From positions 806,001 through 870,000 of the forward strand of contig NZ_CCYK01000006.1 in assembly GCF_000826105.1 (NCBI RefSeq): 64,000 nucleotides of DNA. Direction: 5' to 3'. Under the pieces are notes generated by a model. It saw only the letters and a program-made list of their open reading frames with translations. It had not been told where the DNA came from and did no database searches. Position numbers and translations under genes: made by a program. Shown here piece by piece: positions 56,651 to 64,000 of this stretch; position 1 is the stretch's first letter, and each line of letters opens with the position of its first letter. The stretch is from Pseudomonas massiliensis. GTDB taxonomy: Bacteria > Pseudomonadota > Gammaproteobacteria > Pseudomonadales > Pseudomonadaceae.

Positions 56651-59497
56651 ATGGACAAGACCTACCAGCCGCACGCCATCGAGACTTCCTGGTACAACAC
56701 CTGGGAATCGCAGAATTATTTCGCACCCCAAGGCTCTGGCGAGCCCTACACCATCATGATCCCGCCGCCGAACGTCACCGGCAGCCTTCACATGGGCCAT
56801 GGCTTCAACAACGCCATCATGGATGCGCTGATCCGCTTCCGCCGCATGCAGGGTCGCAATACCCTCTGGCAGCCTGGCACCGACCACGCGGGCATCGCTA
56901 CCCAGATGCTGGTCGAGCGTCAGCTCGAAGCCAAGGGCCAGAACCGCCACGACCTGGGCCGCGAGCGCTTCCTGGAGAAGGTCTGGGAATGGAAGAACGA
57001 GTCCGGCGGCAACATCAGCCGCCAGATCCGTCGGCTCGGCTCCTCGGTGGACTGGTCACGCGAGCGCTTCACCATGGACGACGGGCTGTCCGCGGCCGTA
57101 AAGGAAGCCTTCGTGCGCCTGCATGAAGATGGCCTGATCTACCGTGGCAAGCGCCTGGTCAACTGGGACACCAAGCTGCACACAGCCATTTCCGACCTGG
57201 AAGTGGAGAGCCATGACGAAAAGGGCCATCTCTGGAACCTGCGCTATCCACTGGCCGATGGCGCGACCACGGCCGAGGGCGCCAGCTTCCTGGTGGTCGC
57301 CACCACGCGTCCGGAAACCATGCTCGGTGACGTCGCCGTAGCGGTGAACCCCAGCGATGAGCGCTACCAGGCTCTGGTCGGCAAGTTCGTCGAGCTGCCC
57401 TTGGTGGGGCGTCGCATCCCGATCATTGCCGATGATTACTGCGATCCGGCCTTCGGCACCGGCTGCGTGAAGATCACCACTGCCCACGACTTCAACGACT
57501 ATGAAGTCGGCAAGCGCCACAACCTGCCGCTGCTGAACATCTTCGACAAGAACGCCCAAGTGCTGCCGGCGCTGCAGGCCTTCAACCTCGACGGTTCGCT
57601 CAACGGGGAGATCGATACCAGCCTTCCCGCCGCCTATGCCGGGCTGGACCGCTTCGAGGCCCGCAAGCGCATCGTGGCGGACTTCGACGCAGCCGGGCTG
57701 CTGGTCAGCGTCGACGACCATGCGCTCAAGGTGCCCAAGGGTGATCGCTCCGGCACCGTGATCGAACCGTGGCTCACCGACCAGTGGTACGTGTCCACCA
57801 GGCCATTGGCCGAGCAGGCCATCGCCGCGGTGGAAGACGGCCGCATCCAGTTCGTACCCAAGCAATACGAAAACATGTACTTCTCCTGGATGCGCGATAT
57901 CCAGGACTGGTGCATCAGCCGCCAGCTGTGGTGGGGCCACCGCATTCCCGCCTGGTATGACAACGCCGGCCATGTCTACGTAGGCCGTAGCGAGGAAGAA
58001 GTTCGCGCCAGGCACAATCTGGGCGCCGAGGTGACCCTGGAGCAGGACAACGACGTGCTGGACACCTGGTTCAGCTCGGGCCTGTGGACCTTCTCCACCC
58101 TCGGCTGGCCGGAACAGACCGACTTCCTCAAGACCTTCCACCCCACCGATGTGCTGGTCACCGGCTTCGACATCATCTTCTTCTGGGTCGCCCGGATGAT
58201 CATGCTGACCATGCACCTGGTGAAGAACCCGGATGGTACCCCCCAGGTGCCGTTCAAGACGGTTTATGTCCATGGCCTGGTCCGCGACGGCCAGGGCCAG
58301 AAGATGTCCAAGTCCAAGGGCAACGTGCTCGACCCGCTCGACATCGTCGACGGCATCACCCTCGACGCCCTGCTCCAGAAGCGCACCAGCGGGCTGATGC
58401 AACCCAAGCTGGCCGACAAGATCGCCAAGCAGACCCGCGCCGAGTTCCCTGAAGGTATCGACAGCTACGGTACCGATGCCCTGCGCTTCACCTTCTGCTC
58501 CCTGGCGTCCACGGGTCGCGACATCAAGTTCGACATGGGTCGGGTCGAGGGCTACCGCAACTTCTGCAACAAGATCTGGAACGCGGCCCGCTACGTTCTG
58601 GACAAGGGTGAGGACTGCGGCCAGAACGGTGAACCGGTGGAGCTTTCCCTGGCCGACCGCTGGATCATCTCGCAATTGCAACGCACCGAGGCGGAGGTGA
58701 CCCGCCAGCTGGACCAGTTCCGCTTCGACCTGGCCGCCCAGGCCCTGTACGAGTTCATCTGGAATCAGTACTGCGACTGGTACCTGGAGCTGTCCAAGCC
58801 CGTGCTCTGGGACGAGAACGCACCCGTGGAGCGCCAGCGTGGCACTCGGCGTACCCTGGTACGGGTGCTGGAAGTGGCCCTGCGCCTGGCCCATCCGTTC
58901 ATGCCCTTCATCACCGAGGAGATCTGGCAACGCCTGGCGCCGCTGGCCGGGGCCCAGGGCGACACGCTCATGCTGCAGCCCTGGCCGGTGGCCAATGACA
59001 GCCGCATCGACGAGGCCGCCGAGCGCGACATCGAATGGGTGAAGGAGCTGATGCTGGGCGTGCGCAACATCCGCGGCGAGATGAATATCGGCCCGGGCAA
59101 GCCGCTGCACCTGTACCTGAAGAACGCAAACGCCGATGACCGGCGGCGCCTGGAGGAGAACCAGCACCTGCTGCGCAAGCTGGCCAAGATCGACGCCTTC
59201 ACCGTGCTGGAAGCCGGCAATGAAGCGCCATTGAGCGCCACAGCCCTGGTGGGTGAACTGGAAGTGTTGGTGCCCATGGCCGGGCTGATCGACAAGGACG
59301 CCGAGCTGGCGCGCCTGAACAAGGAAATCCTGCGCCTGCAGGGTGAGGTCGAGCGCGTGGGTGGCAAGCTCAACAACGCAGCCTTCGTGGACAAGGCCCC
59401 GCCAGCGGTGATCGAGAAAGAACGCGCCAAACTGGCCGAGGCCGAGCAGGCCCTGGCCAAGCTGGCCGAGCAGCACGCTCGTATCGGCGCACTTTAA
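56651..59497 (+). CDS. valS: Valyl-tRNA synthetase
   Basis: 948 residues from the ATG at 56651 ([18 protein letters not shown]); the frame is open a further 33 codons upstream but this start fits the family. Class I signatures HMGH at 47-50 and KMSKS at 551-555, the CP1 editing domain (about 190-330), and a C-terminal coiled coil (from about residue 875) are all present. Confidence 0.96.
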   Translation: MDKTYQPHAIETSWYNTWESQNYFAPQGSGEPYTIMIPPPNVTGSLHMGHGFNNAIMDALIRFRRMQGRNTLWQPGTDHAGIATQMLVERQLEAKGQNRHDLGRERFLEKVWEWKNESGGNISRQIRRLGSSVDWSRERFTMDDGLSAAVKEAFVRLHEDGLIYRGKRLVNWDTKLHTAISDLEVESHDEKGHLWNLRYPLADGATTAEGASFLVVATTRPETMLGDVAVAVNPSDERYQALVGKFVELPLVGRRIPIIADDYCDPAFGTGCVKITTAHDFNDYEVGKRHNLPLLNIFDKNAQVLPALQAFNLDGSLNGEIDTSLPAAYAGLDRFEARKRIVADFDAAGLLVSVDDHALKVPKGDRSGTVIEPWLTDQWYVSTRPLAEQAIAAVEDGRIQFVPKQYENMYFSWMRDIQDWCISRQLWWGHRIPAWYDNAGHVYVGRSEEEVRARHNLGAEVTLEQDNDVLDTWFSSGLWTFSTLGWPEQTDFLKTFHPTDVLVTGFDIIFFWVARMIMLTMHLVKNPDGTPQVPFKTVYVHGLVRDGQGQKMSKSKGNVLDPLDIVDGITLDALLQKRTSGLMQPKLADKIAKQTRAEFPEGIDSYGTDALRFTFCSLASTGRDIKFDMGRVEGYRNFCNKIWNAARYVLDKGEDCGQNGEPVELSLADRWIISQLQRTEAEVTRQLDQFRFDLAAQALYEFIWNQYCDWYLELSKPVLWDENAPVERQRGTRRTLVRVLEVALRLAHPFMPFITEEIWQRLAPLAGAQGDTLMLQPWPVANDSRIDEAAERDIEWVKELMLGVRNIRGEMNIGPGKPLHLYLKNANADDRRRLEENQHLLRKLAKIDAFTVLEAGNEAPLSATALVGELEVLVPMAGLIDKDAELARLNKEILRLQGEVERVGGKLNNAAFVDKAPPAVIEKERAKLAEAEQALAKLAEQHARIGAL

Positions 59498-59506
59498 CGC
59501 CCTCAG

Positions 59507-59555
59507 CGCGGCCGGCCCTTTCCATCAGCTGGAGAGGGCCGGCCGCGTTTCTTTT
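59507..59555 (+). terminator. Terminator of valS
   Basis: Stem CGCGGCCGGCCCT / AGGGCCGGCCGCG (13 bp) with a 15-base loop, then TTTCTTTT. Confidence 0.85.
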
Positions 59556-59567
59556 CCGGCCCATGCG

Positions 59568-60488
59568 ATGAAACCTACCCTGCACCCTCGTAACCGCCAT
59601 CAAGGCCGCTACGACTTTCCAAAGTTGATCCAGGGCACGCCTGAACTGGCGGCCTACGTCATCCTCAACCCCTATGGCAAGGAAAGCATCGACTTCGCCG
59701 ATCCAGCGGCGGTCCGTGTCTTCAACCGCGCCTTGCTCAAGGCACTCTACGGCATAAGGTTCTGGGACATCCCGGAGGGCTACCTATGCCCGCCGGTACC
59801 GGGCCGCGCGGACTATGTCCATGGCGTGGCGGACCTGCTCGCCGAAGACCATGACGGCGTCCCTCCCACAGGCGCCTCGGTGCGCGCGCTGGATATCGGC
59901 ACCGGGGCCAATTGCATCTACCCCTTGCTGGGGCATCTGGACTACCGCTGGCGCTTCCTGGGCTCGGACATCGACCCGGTGGCCGTGGCGTCGGCCCAGA
60001 CCATCGTACAGGCCAACGACCTGGGCAAGGCCATCGAACTGCGCAGGCAGGCGCAACCCGCGCACATTTTCGCAGGGCTGCTGCAGCCGCAAGAGCGTTT
60101 TGCGGTAACCCTGTGCAACCCACCCTTTCACGCGTCCGCGCAGGAAGCGATCAGTGGCAGCCAGCGCAAATGGCGCAATCTGGGCAAGGCAGATCCTGCC
60201 CGCAAGCTGCCTGTGCTGAACTTTGGGGGACAGCAGACGGAGCTGTGGTGCGAGGGCGGCGAGTTGAAGTTCGTCAGCCGGATGATCGATGAAAGCCCGG
60301 CCGTTGGCCAATGCATTGGCTGGTTCACCTGCCTGGTATCCAAGGCCGGCAACCTGCCACCTCTGCAGGCGCGCATCGCCCGCGCTGGCGCCCTGGACAC
60401 CCGCGTGGTTGCCATGGGACAAGGCCAGAAGCAGAGCCGTTTCCTGGCATGGACTTTCCAGACGCCGGAGCAGCGCGCAAACGGCTGA
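59568..60488 (+). CDS. rlmF: 23S rRNA (adenine-1618-N6)-methyltransferase RlmF
   Basis: 306 residues. SAM site [15 protein letters not shown] and catalytic NPPFHAS identify the family; N-terminal [13 protein letters not shown] is characteristic of RlmF (YbiN). Start is the ATG at 59568, just after the valS terminator. Confidence 0.92.
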   Translation: MKPTLHPRNRHQGRYDFPKLIQGTPELAAYVILNPYGKESIDFADPAAVRVFNRALLKALYGIRFWDIPEGYLCPPVPGRADYVHGVADLLAEDHDGVPPTGASVRALDIGTGANCIYPLLGHLDYRWRFLGSDIDPVAVASAQTIVQANDLGKAIELRRQAQPAHIFAGLLQPQERFAVTLCNPPFHASAQEAISGSQRKWRNLGKADPARKLPVLNFGGQQTELWCEGGELKFVSRMIDESPAVGQCIGWFTCLVSKAGNLPPLQARIARAGALDTRVVAMGQGQKQSRFLAWTFQTPEQRANG

Positions 60489-60511
60489 CGGGCTCGATCT
60501 TTTTGCCAGGC

Positions 60512-60540
60512 AAAAAAAACCGCACTTCACAGTGCGGTTT
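60512..60540 (-). terminator. Terminator of hupN
   Basis: Minus strand stem AAACCGCACT / AGTGCGGTTT with a four-base loop and a run of eight T. Confidence 0.9.
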
Positions 60541-60556
60541 CCTGGTCACGCTCAAC

Positions 60557-60838
60557 TTACTTGTTGATCGCGTCGGTCAGCACCTTGGCAGGCACGAACT
60601 TGACCACTTTCTTGGCAGCGATTTCGATGGCCGCGCCAGTGGACGGGTTGCGACCGGTACGAGCAGGACGCTCGGTAACCTTCAGCTTGCCGATGCCTGG
60701 CAGGGTGATCTCGCTGCCGTTTTCCAGCTGATCGGCAACGATCTGGCCCAGTTGCTCCAGCGCGTTCTTGGCCACGGCCTTGGGCGCGTCGACAGCTTCG
60801 GCGATGTCAGCGATCAGTTGGTCTTTGGTAAGTGCCAT
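60557..60838 (-). CDS. hupN: HU-family nucleoid protein HupN
   Basis: 93 residues from the ATG at 60838 (MALTKDQLIADIAEAV). DNA-bending arm sequence ERPARTGRNPSTGAAIEIAAKKVVKFVPAK. The name HupN rests on its position between rlmF and the DUF2845/yejK genes, as in P. putida. The frame is open far upstream, but that part is noncoding leader. Confidence 0.9.
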   Translation of the reverse strand: MALTKDQLIADIAEAVDAPKAVAKNALEQLGQIVADQLENGSEITLPGIGKLKVTERPARTGRNPSTGAAIEIAAKKVVKFVPAKVLTDAINK

Positions 60839-61196
60839 GTAGTATTCCTTCCCTTTCAAATTCGTTGGTTGCCGGAGCAACATCAGCCGTCGGCCCAGCC
60901 CTTGGGCCCGCGTATGGATACAGTCTCGCCAATCGGCAATGTAGATACCCTGGGCGTCGTTTGGTTCGTGCTGACGGCTACCGGTAAGCGGGCTAACGCC
61001 GGGGCCATCGGGCAAACCGTTGGCGCTCCAGCGCAAGAGCCGGCAAAGCTAGCACAGAGCCAGATAAATATCCGCCACTTGGGCGGTAAATATTCGCGTT
61101 TATTGGGGTTTTGGCTAAAAAACAGCCATTTCCGTAACACTCTGTGACACCCGGTCGCAGCGTTCGGGCGCTTCGCCCGTGATGCGGCGCCCCTTC
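60839..61196. other. Leader and promoter region of hupN
   Basis: 358 bases without a gene. Toward hupN (minus strand) it contains GGGCGAAGCGCCC (hairpin, possibly ending the DUF2845 transcript), TGGCT-N7-AGCCA with T in the loop, and CCGCC-N5-GGCGG at 61072-61086 next to an AT-rich TATTTAT. The hupN promoter is probably in 61030-61100. Confidence 0.45.
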
Positions 61197-61538
61197 CTAC
61201 CAAGGGAGCAACGGCGCAGCCGGAGGCTGGCGCCTCAGATCGATTTCCACCAGGCGCTCATCGATGAAGCGTAGATACTGATAGGCACCGCCGTTGGGGC
61301 CGTATACCCATACGCTGATCCTGGCGGCATTCCATCGCGGCACGCCGTTGGGGCGCAGCGCGGGACCTTCGCTGGCTGAGGCCAGAGGAGGCCCGCAAGT
61401 CGCGCTGATGTGGGCCATGGTGTCGCCCTCGGCAACCAGGGCGGGCCCGCAGCGCAAGGTAGTAGCCTGAGCCGGCGAGCCTGCGATCAGCCACGCCAGC
61501 AACAGTACGGGGAGGCCTCGCTGGCCAAGCCTGCTCAT
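61197..61538 (-). CDS. Secreted DUF2845 protein
   Basis: 113 residues if started at the ATG 61538 (MSRLGQRG), or 120 from an ATG at 61559 whose ribosome site is too close. Signal peptide with hydrophobic core LPVLLLAWLIAG and cleavage after SPAQA. The mature part has RCGPALVAEGDT, a cysteine pair (RCGP, TCGPP) and a beta-rich C-terminus, as in DUF2845 periplasmic proteins of unknown role. It diverges from yejK, 77 bases away. Confidence 0.75.
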   Translation of the reverse strand: MSRLGQRGLPVLLLAWLIAGSPAQATTLRCGPALVAEGDTMAHISATCGPPLASASEGPALRPNGVPRWNAARISVWVYGPNGGAYQYLRFIDERLVEIDLRRQPPAAPLLPW

Positions 61539-61615
61539 GGGTTTCTCTGCCTTCACCATTCCGCCTGTAAGCGCTTACGGTACACTTTGTTCTTTTCGGT
61601 TTTCCAGAGACACCC

Positions 61616-62623
61616 ATGCCGATCCGCCACTGCATCGTCCATTTGATCGACAAGAAGCCCGACGGCACCCCCGCCGTGCTGCACGCCCGCGACCGAGAAC
61701 TGGAGCCCTCCCAGGCCCTGGACGACATGCTCGCGGACCTGAACGACAGCTACAACGCCAAGCAAGGCAAGGCCTGGGGCCTGTTCCACGGCGAATCGGG
61801 GGCCTATCCCTTCAGTGGCTGGCTCAAGGCCTACCTGGACGACGAGCAGGACTTCACTGCCTTCAGCCGAGTAGCGGTGGAACACCTGCAAAAGCTGATG
61901 GAAGAATCCAACCTTTCGGTAGGTGGCCACGTGCTGTTCGCCCATTACCAACAAGGCATGACGGACTACCTGGCCATCGCCCTGCTGCATCATAGCGACG
62001 GCGTGGCGGTGAACGCCGACCTGGACGTCACCCCTTCCCGCCACTTGGATCTGGGTCAGTTGCACCTGGCCGCGCGCATCAACCTCTCGGAGTGGCGCAA
62101 CAACACACAGTCCAAGCAGTACATTTCATTCATCAAGGGCAAGAACGGGAAAAAGGTATCGGACTACTTCCGCGACTTCATCGGCTGCCAGGAAGGCGTG
62201 GACGGCCCCGGTGAAACCCGTACCCTGCTCAAAGCGTTCAGCGACTACGTTGAAAGCGAAGACCTGCCCGAGGACGCGGCCCGGGAGAAAACCAAGGCGC
62301 TGGTGGACTACGCCACCACCCAGACCCGCATGGGCGAACCGGTGGAACTCGAAGAACTCTCCGGGCTGATCGACGAAGACCGCCCGCGCGCGTTCTACGA
62401 GCATATCCGCAACAAGGATTACGGCCTGTCTCCAGAGATCCCGGCCGATAAGCGCACCCTCAATCAGTTCCGCCGTTTCACTGGCCGCGCCGAAGGCTTG
62501 TCGATCAGCTTCGAAGCCCATTTACTGGGCTCGAAGATCGAATACGACGAAGCCGCCGGCACCCTGACCATCAAGGGCGTGCCCACGCAACTGGCGGACC
62601 AGCTCAAGCGGCGCAAGGACTAG
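61616..62623 (+). CDS. yejK: Nucleoid-associated protein YejK (NdpA)
   Basis: 335 residues. Spans the NdpA/YejK family length, beginning [17 protein letters not shown] with [19 protein letters not shown] and [23 protein letters not shown] stretches. Binds DNA and modulates topoisomerases in relatives. Confidence 0.92.
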   Translation: MPIRHCIVHLIDKKPDGTPAVLHARDRELEPSQALDDMLADLNDSYNAKQGKAWGLFHGESGAYPFSGWLKAYLDDEQDFTAFSRVAVEHLQKLMEESNLSVGGHVLFAHYQQGMTDYLAIALLHHSDGVAVNADLDVTPSRHLDLGQLHLAARINLSEWRNNTQSKQYISFIKGKNGKKVSDYFRDFIGCQEGVDGPGETRTLLKAFSDYVESEDLPEDAAREKTKALVDYATTQTRMGEPVELEELSGLIDEDRPRAFYEHIRNKDYGLSPEIPADKRTLNQFRRFTGRAEGLSISFEAHLLGSKIEYDEAAGTLTIKGVPTQLADQLKRRKD

Positions 62624-62680
62624 GCGCGGTCCAGGCCGATCATCTCGCTGTCCAGCGCCAAACGCTCAGTTGCCGGGGAA

Positions 62681-63028
62681 AATTCGCCAGCTTCGCTGGC
62701 TCCTACTGGCTAATCGTCTCGCTGGGCGACATCAGCGGCTCGGTTCAGGCGGTGGAAGGCAGCGGCAGCTGCCGAATGGTCCTTATCCGGGGGCGGAATT
62801 CGCCAGCTTCGCTGGCTCCCACTGGCTAATCGTCTCGCTGGGCGACATCAGCGGCTCGGTTCAGGCGGTGGAAGGCAGCGGCAGCTGCCGAATGGTCCTT
62901 ATCCTGGGGCGGAATTCGCCAGCTTCGCTGGCTCCTACTGGTTAATCGTCTCGCTGGGCGACATCAGCGGCTCGGTTCAGGCGGTGGGAGGCAGCGGCAG
63001 CTGCCGAATGGCCCTTATCCTGGGGCGG
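62681..63028. repeat. Three tandem 116-bp repeats
   Basis: Units 62681-62796, 62797-62912 and 62913-63028, about 97 percent identical, followed by a short remnant (AATT then GGCCAGG). Each unit has a GCCAGC-TTC-GCTGGC hairpin at its start, TAATCGTCTCGCTGGGCGAC in the middle and the palindrome CGGCAGCTGCCG near its end. 116 is not a multiple of three, so no repeat protein is encoded. This fills most of the gap 62624-63066, which otherwise shows nothing. Confidence 0.93.
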
Positions 63029-63066
63029 AATTGGCCAGGTACCGGACCTCCCACATTGTTACGCCA

Positions 63067-63999
63067 TCACAGCGAACTCAGGGCGAACCCCAGCCGCGGG
63101 AAGTGCACATGCACCACGCCGGCGCGCTCGTCTTCGCGACGGACGACGATCTCTTCCGCATCGCTGTACACCAGCTCGCCACTGACAGGATCTACCCCAT
63201 AGTCGGTGGCGGCGACGCTTACCTTATCCCCTGCCTTGAAGCCGCTGGGATCGACAAAGTCGATTTCCGGGAAGCCCAGTGGCTGCGCCGCCTTGGCGAT
63301 TTCCAATGCCTGCTCGCTGCCGAGCTCGCTGGGACTGCCATGACCGATGGCCAACACACGCTCGAGCCAGGCACTGACGGCAGGGTACTGGTCGACCAGG
63401 CCGGCGGTGACTGGAGTCCCCTTGAGGAACCAGAACACATGGGCCAGGGCGAAGTCGGCATGGGTCGGCTCGCCGAACAGGAACCGCCCGCCCTCGGCAA
63501 GCTGCCGTTCCACACGCCCGATGATGACCGGCCACTGGTGGCGCACGGTCTCGATGGGCAACCGGCTGGCGGTGCCACCGCTGAACAGGCGGGCACGGTC
63601 AGCCAGGAAGGCGTTGCGCTGCTCCTCGCTGAAGCGCGCGAAGCGTACAGCGGCCGATTCAGGCTGGAACACGAAGCTCACCGCGTGCTGGAACACCACT
63701 GAGTCGGCCCAGGCGGCGAAGGTGGAAACCACCGCTTCCTGGTCCTTGGGGATCAGCGCGGAGGTGGGTTGGACCTTGTCGAGCTGCCGGGCGATGAGCG
63801 CGGTGTCGCAGTAGAGGTCAGCGCCGATCTGCAACACCGGTGTCTTGCGATAACCGCCGGTGAGGGCGGTGAGGTCGGGCTTGGGCATCATCGCGGGGAT
63901 GATCACCGATTGCCAGGCCAGGCCCTTGAAGCCCAGCATCAGGCGTGCCTTTTCGGCAAAGGGTGAGGTGGGATAGTGATGCAGGATCGGTGCGCTCAT
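63067..63999 (-). CDS. Glutathione S-transferase family protein
   Basis: 310 residues. N-terminal thioredoxin-like GST domain (MSAPILHHYPTSPFAEKARLMLGFKGL, KTPVLQIGADLYCDTALIARQLD) and an all-helical C-terminal domain (GGRFLFGEPTHADFALAHVFWFL). About 70 extra residues at the end form a beta-rich tail (VSVAATDYGVDPVSGELVYSD). Substrate unknown; glutathione conjugation is not certain. The ATG at 63999 is intact, so the gene is complete. Confidence 0.85.
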   Translation of the reverse strand: MSAPILHHYPTSPFAEKARLMLGFKGLAWQSVIIPAMMPKPDLTALTGGYRKTPVLQIGADLYCDTALIARQLDKVQPTSALIPKDQEAVVSTFAAWADSVVFQHAVSFVFQPESAAVRFARFSEEQRNAFLADRARLFSGGTASRLPIETVRHQWPVIIGRVERQLAEGGRFLFGEPTHADFALAHVFWFLKGTPVTAGLVDQYPAVSAWLERVLAIGHGSPSELGSEQALEIAKAAQPLGFPEIDFVDPSGFKAGDKVSVAATDYGVDPVSGELVYSDAEEIVVRREDERAGVVHVHFPRLGFALSSL

Positions 64000-64000
64000 G

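Noticed and set aside
57056..59476. 806-codon minus-strand frame opposite valS
   Set aside because: Shadow of valS with no ribosome site or family signature.
62670..62945. 91-codon frame running through the 116-bp repeats
   Set aside because: The repeat shifts frame at each unit, so the same DNA would encode different peptides; no ribosome site.
62681..63028. CRISPR array
   Set aside because: The units are directly abutting with no variable spacers, and no cas genes are near.

Overview
The window is a piece of a Pseudomonas chromosome, most likely from the P. putida group or a near relative. The evidence is high-GC coding with Pseudomonas-style gene neighbourhoods: a cyo bo3 oxidase operon beside hmp-norR, a complete glucose-uptake and Entner-Doudoroff island under HexR and GtrS/GltR, a sigma-54 glycine-cleavage operon of the gcsR type, and a pepA-holC-valS-rlmF-hupN-yejK housekeeping run. 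I see no prophage, insertion sequence, CRISPR array, tRNA or rRNA. The species assignment comes from recalled gene order and was not searched.

Layout. 1-1215: the tail of an unknown gene, then an atypical receiver-first histidine kinase. 1243-3587: a pair of REP-like repeats, a zinc-type hemB and a cyclopropane fatty acid synthase gene. 3898-5124: alaC-type aminotransferase. 5283-10100: cyoABCDE (minus strand), followed by a 555-base control region with a RoxR/RegA-type palindrome. 10656-14457: dsbB, then divergent hmp and norR around three NorR-type operators. 14534-18495: cheV, a 45-residue membrane protein, a diguanylate cyclase whose promoter and 5' end are partly duplicated, a ferritin-like DUF2383 gene behind a good sigma-54 promoter, and a DUF3820 gene.

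18562-35320 is the glucose island: eda, zwf, hexR, oprB, gtsDCBA, an AGE-family sugar isomerase, gtrS, gltR, glk, edd and gap. Glucose crosses the outer membrane through OprB and is imported by GtsABCD. Glk phosphorylates it, Zwf oxidises it, and Edd, Eda and Gap take 6-phosphogluconate to triose phosphates and onward. HexR boxes lie in the hexR/zwf and edd/gap divergent regions. Crc/Hfq-type AAnAAnAA motifs lie in front of gtsA, oprB and the isomerase gene. The 6-phosphogluconolactonase gene pgl, expected between zwf and eda, is missing, and a terminator-like hairpin stands there instead.

35339-40652 is a Fur-controlled heme system: ECF sigma factor, FecR-type anti-sigma, STN-domain TonB receptor, heme oxygenase and a DUF454 protein. 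40770-43341 holds a chemoreceptor and a DUF5064 protein. 43417-50980 holds gcsR and gcvH-gcvP-sdaA-gcvT, which together convert glycine and serine to one-carbon units and pyruvate; glyA is absent. 51350-64000 holds a cold-shock-type gene with a long leader and strong upstream palindromes, lptFG, pepA, holC, a small hypothetical gene, valS, rlmF, hupN, a DUF2845 protein, yejK, three tandem 116-bp repeats and a GST-family gene.

I found no gene cluster that I would call a wholly new system. The most unusual features are the missing pgl, the duplicated promoter and 5' end at the diguanylate cyclase, the 116-bp tandem repeats, and several unexplained palindromes.
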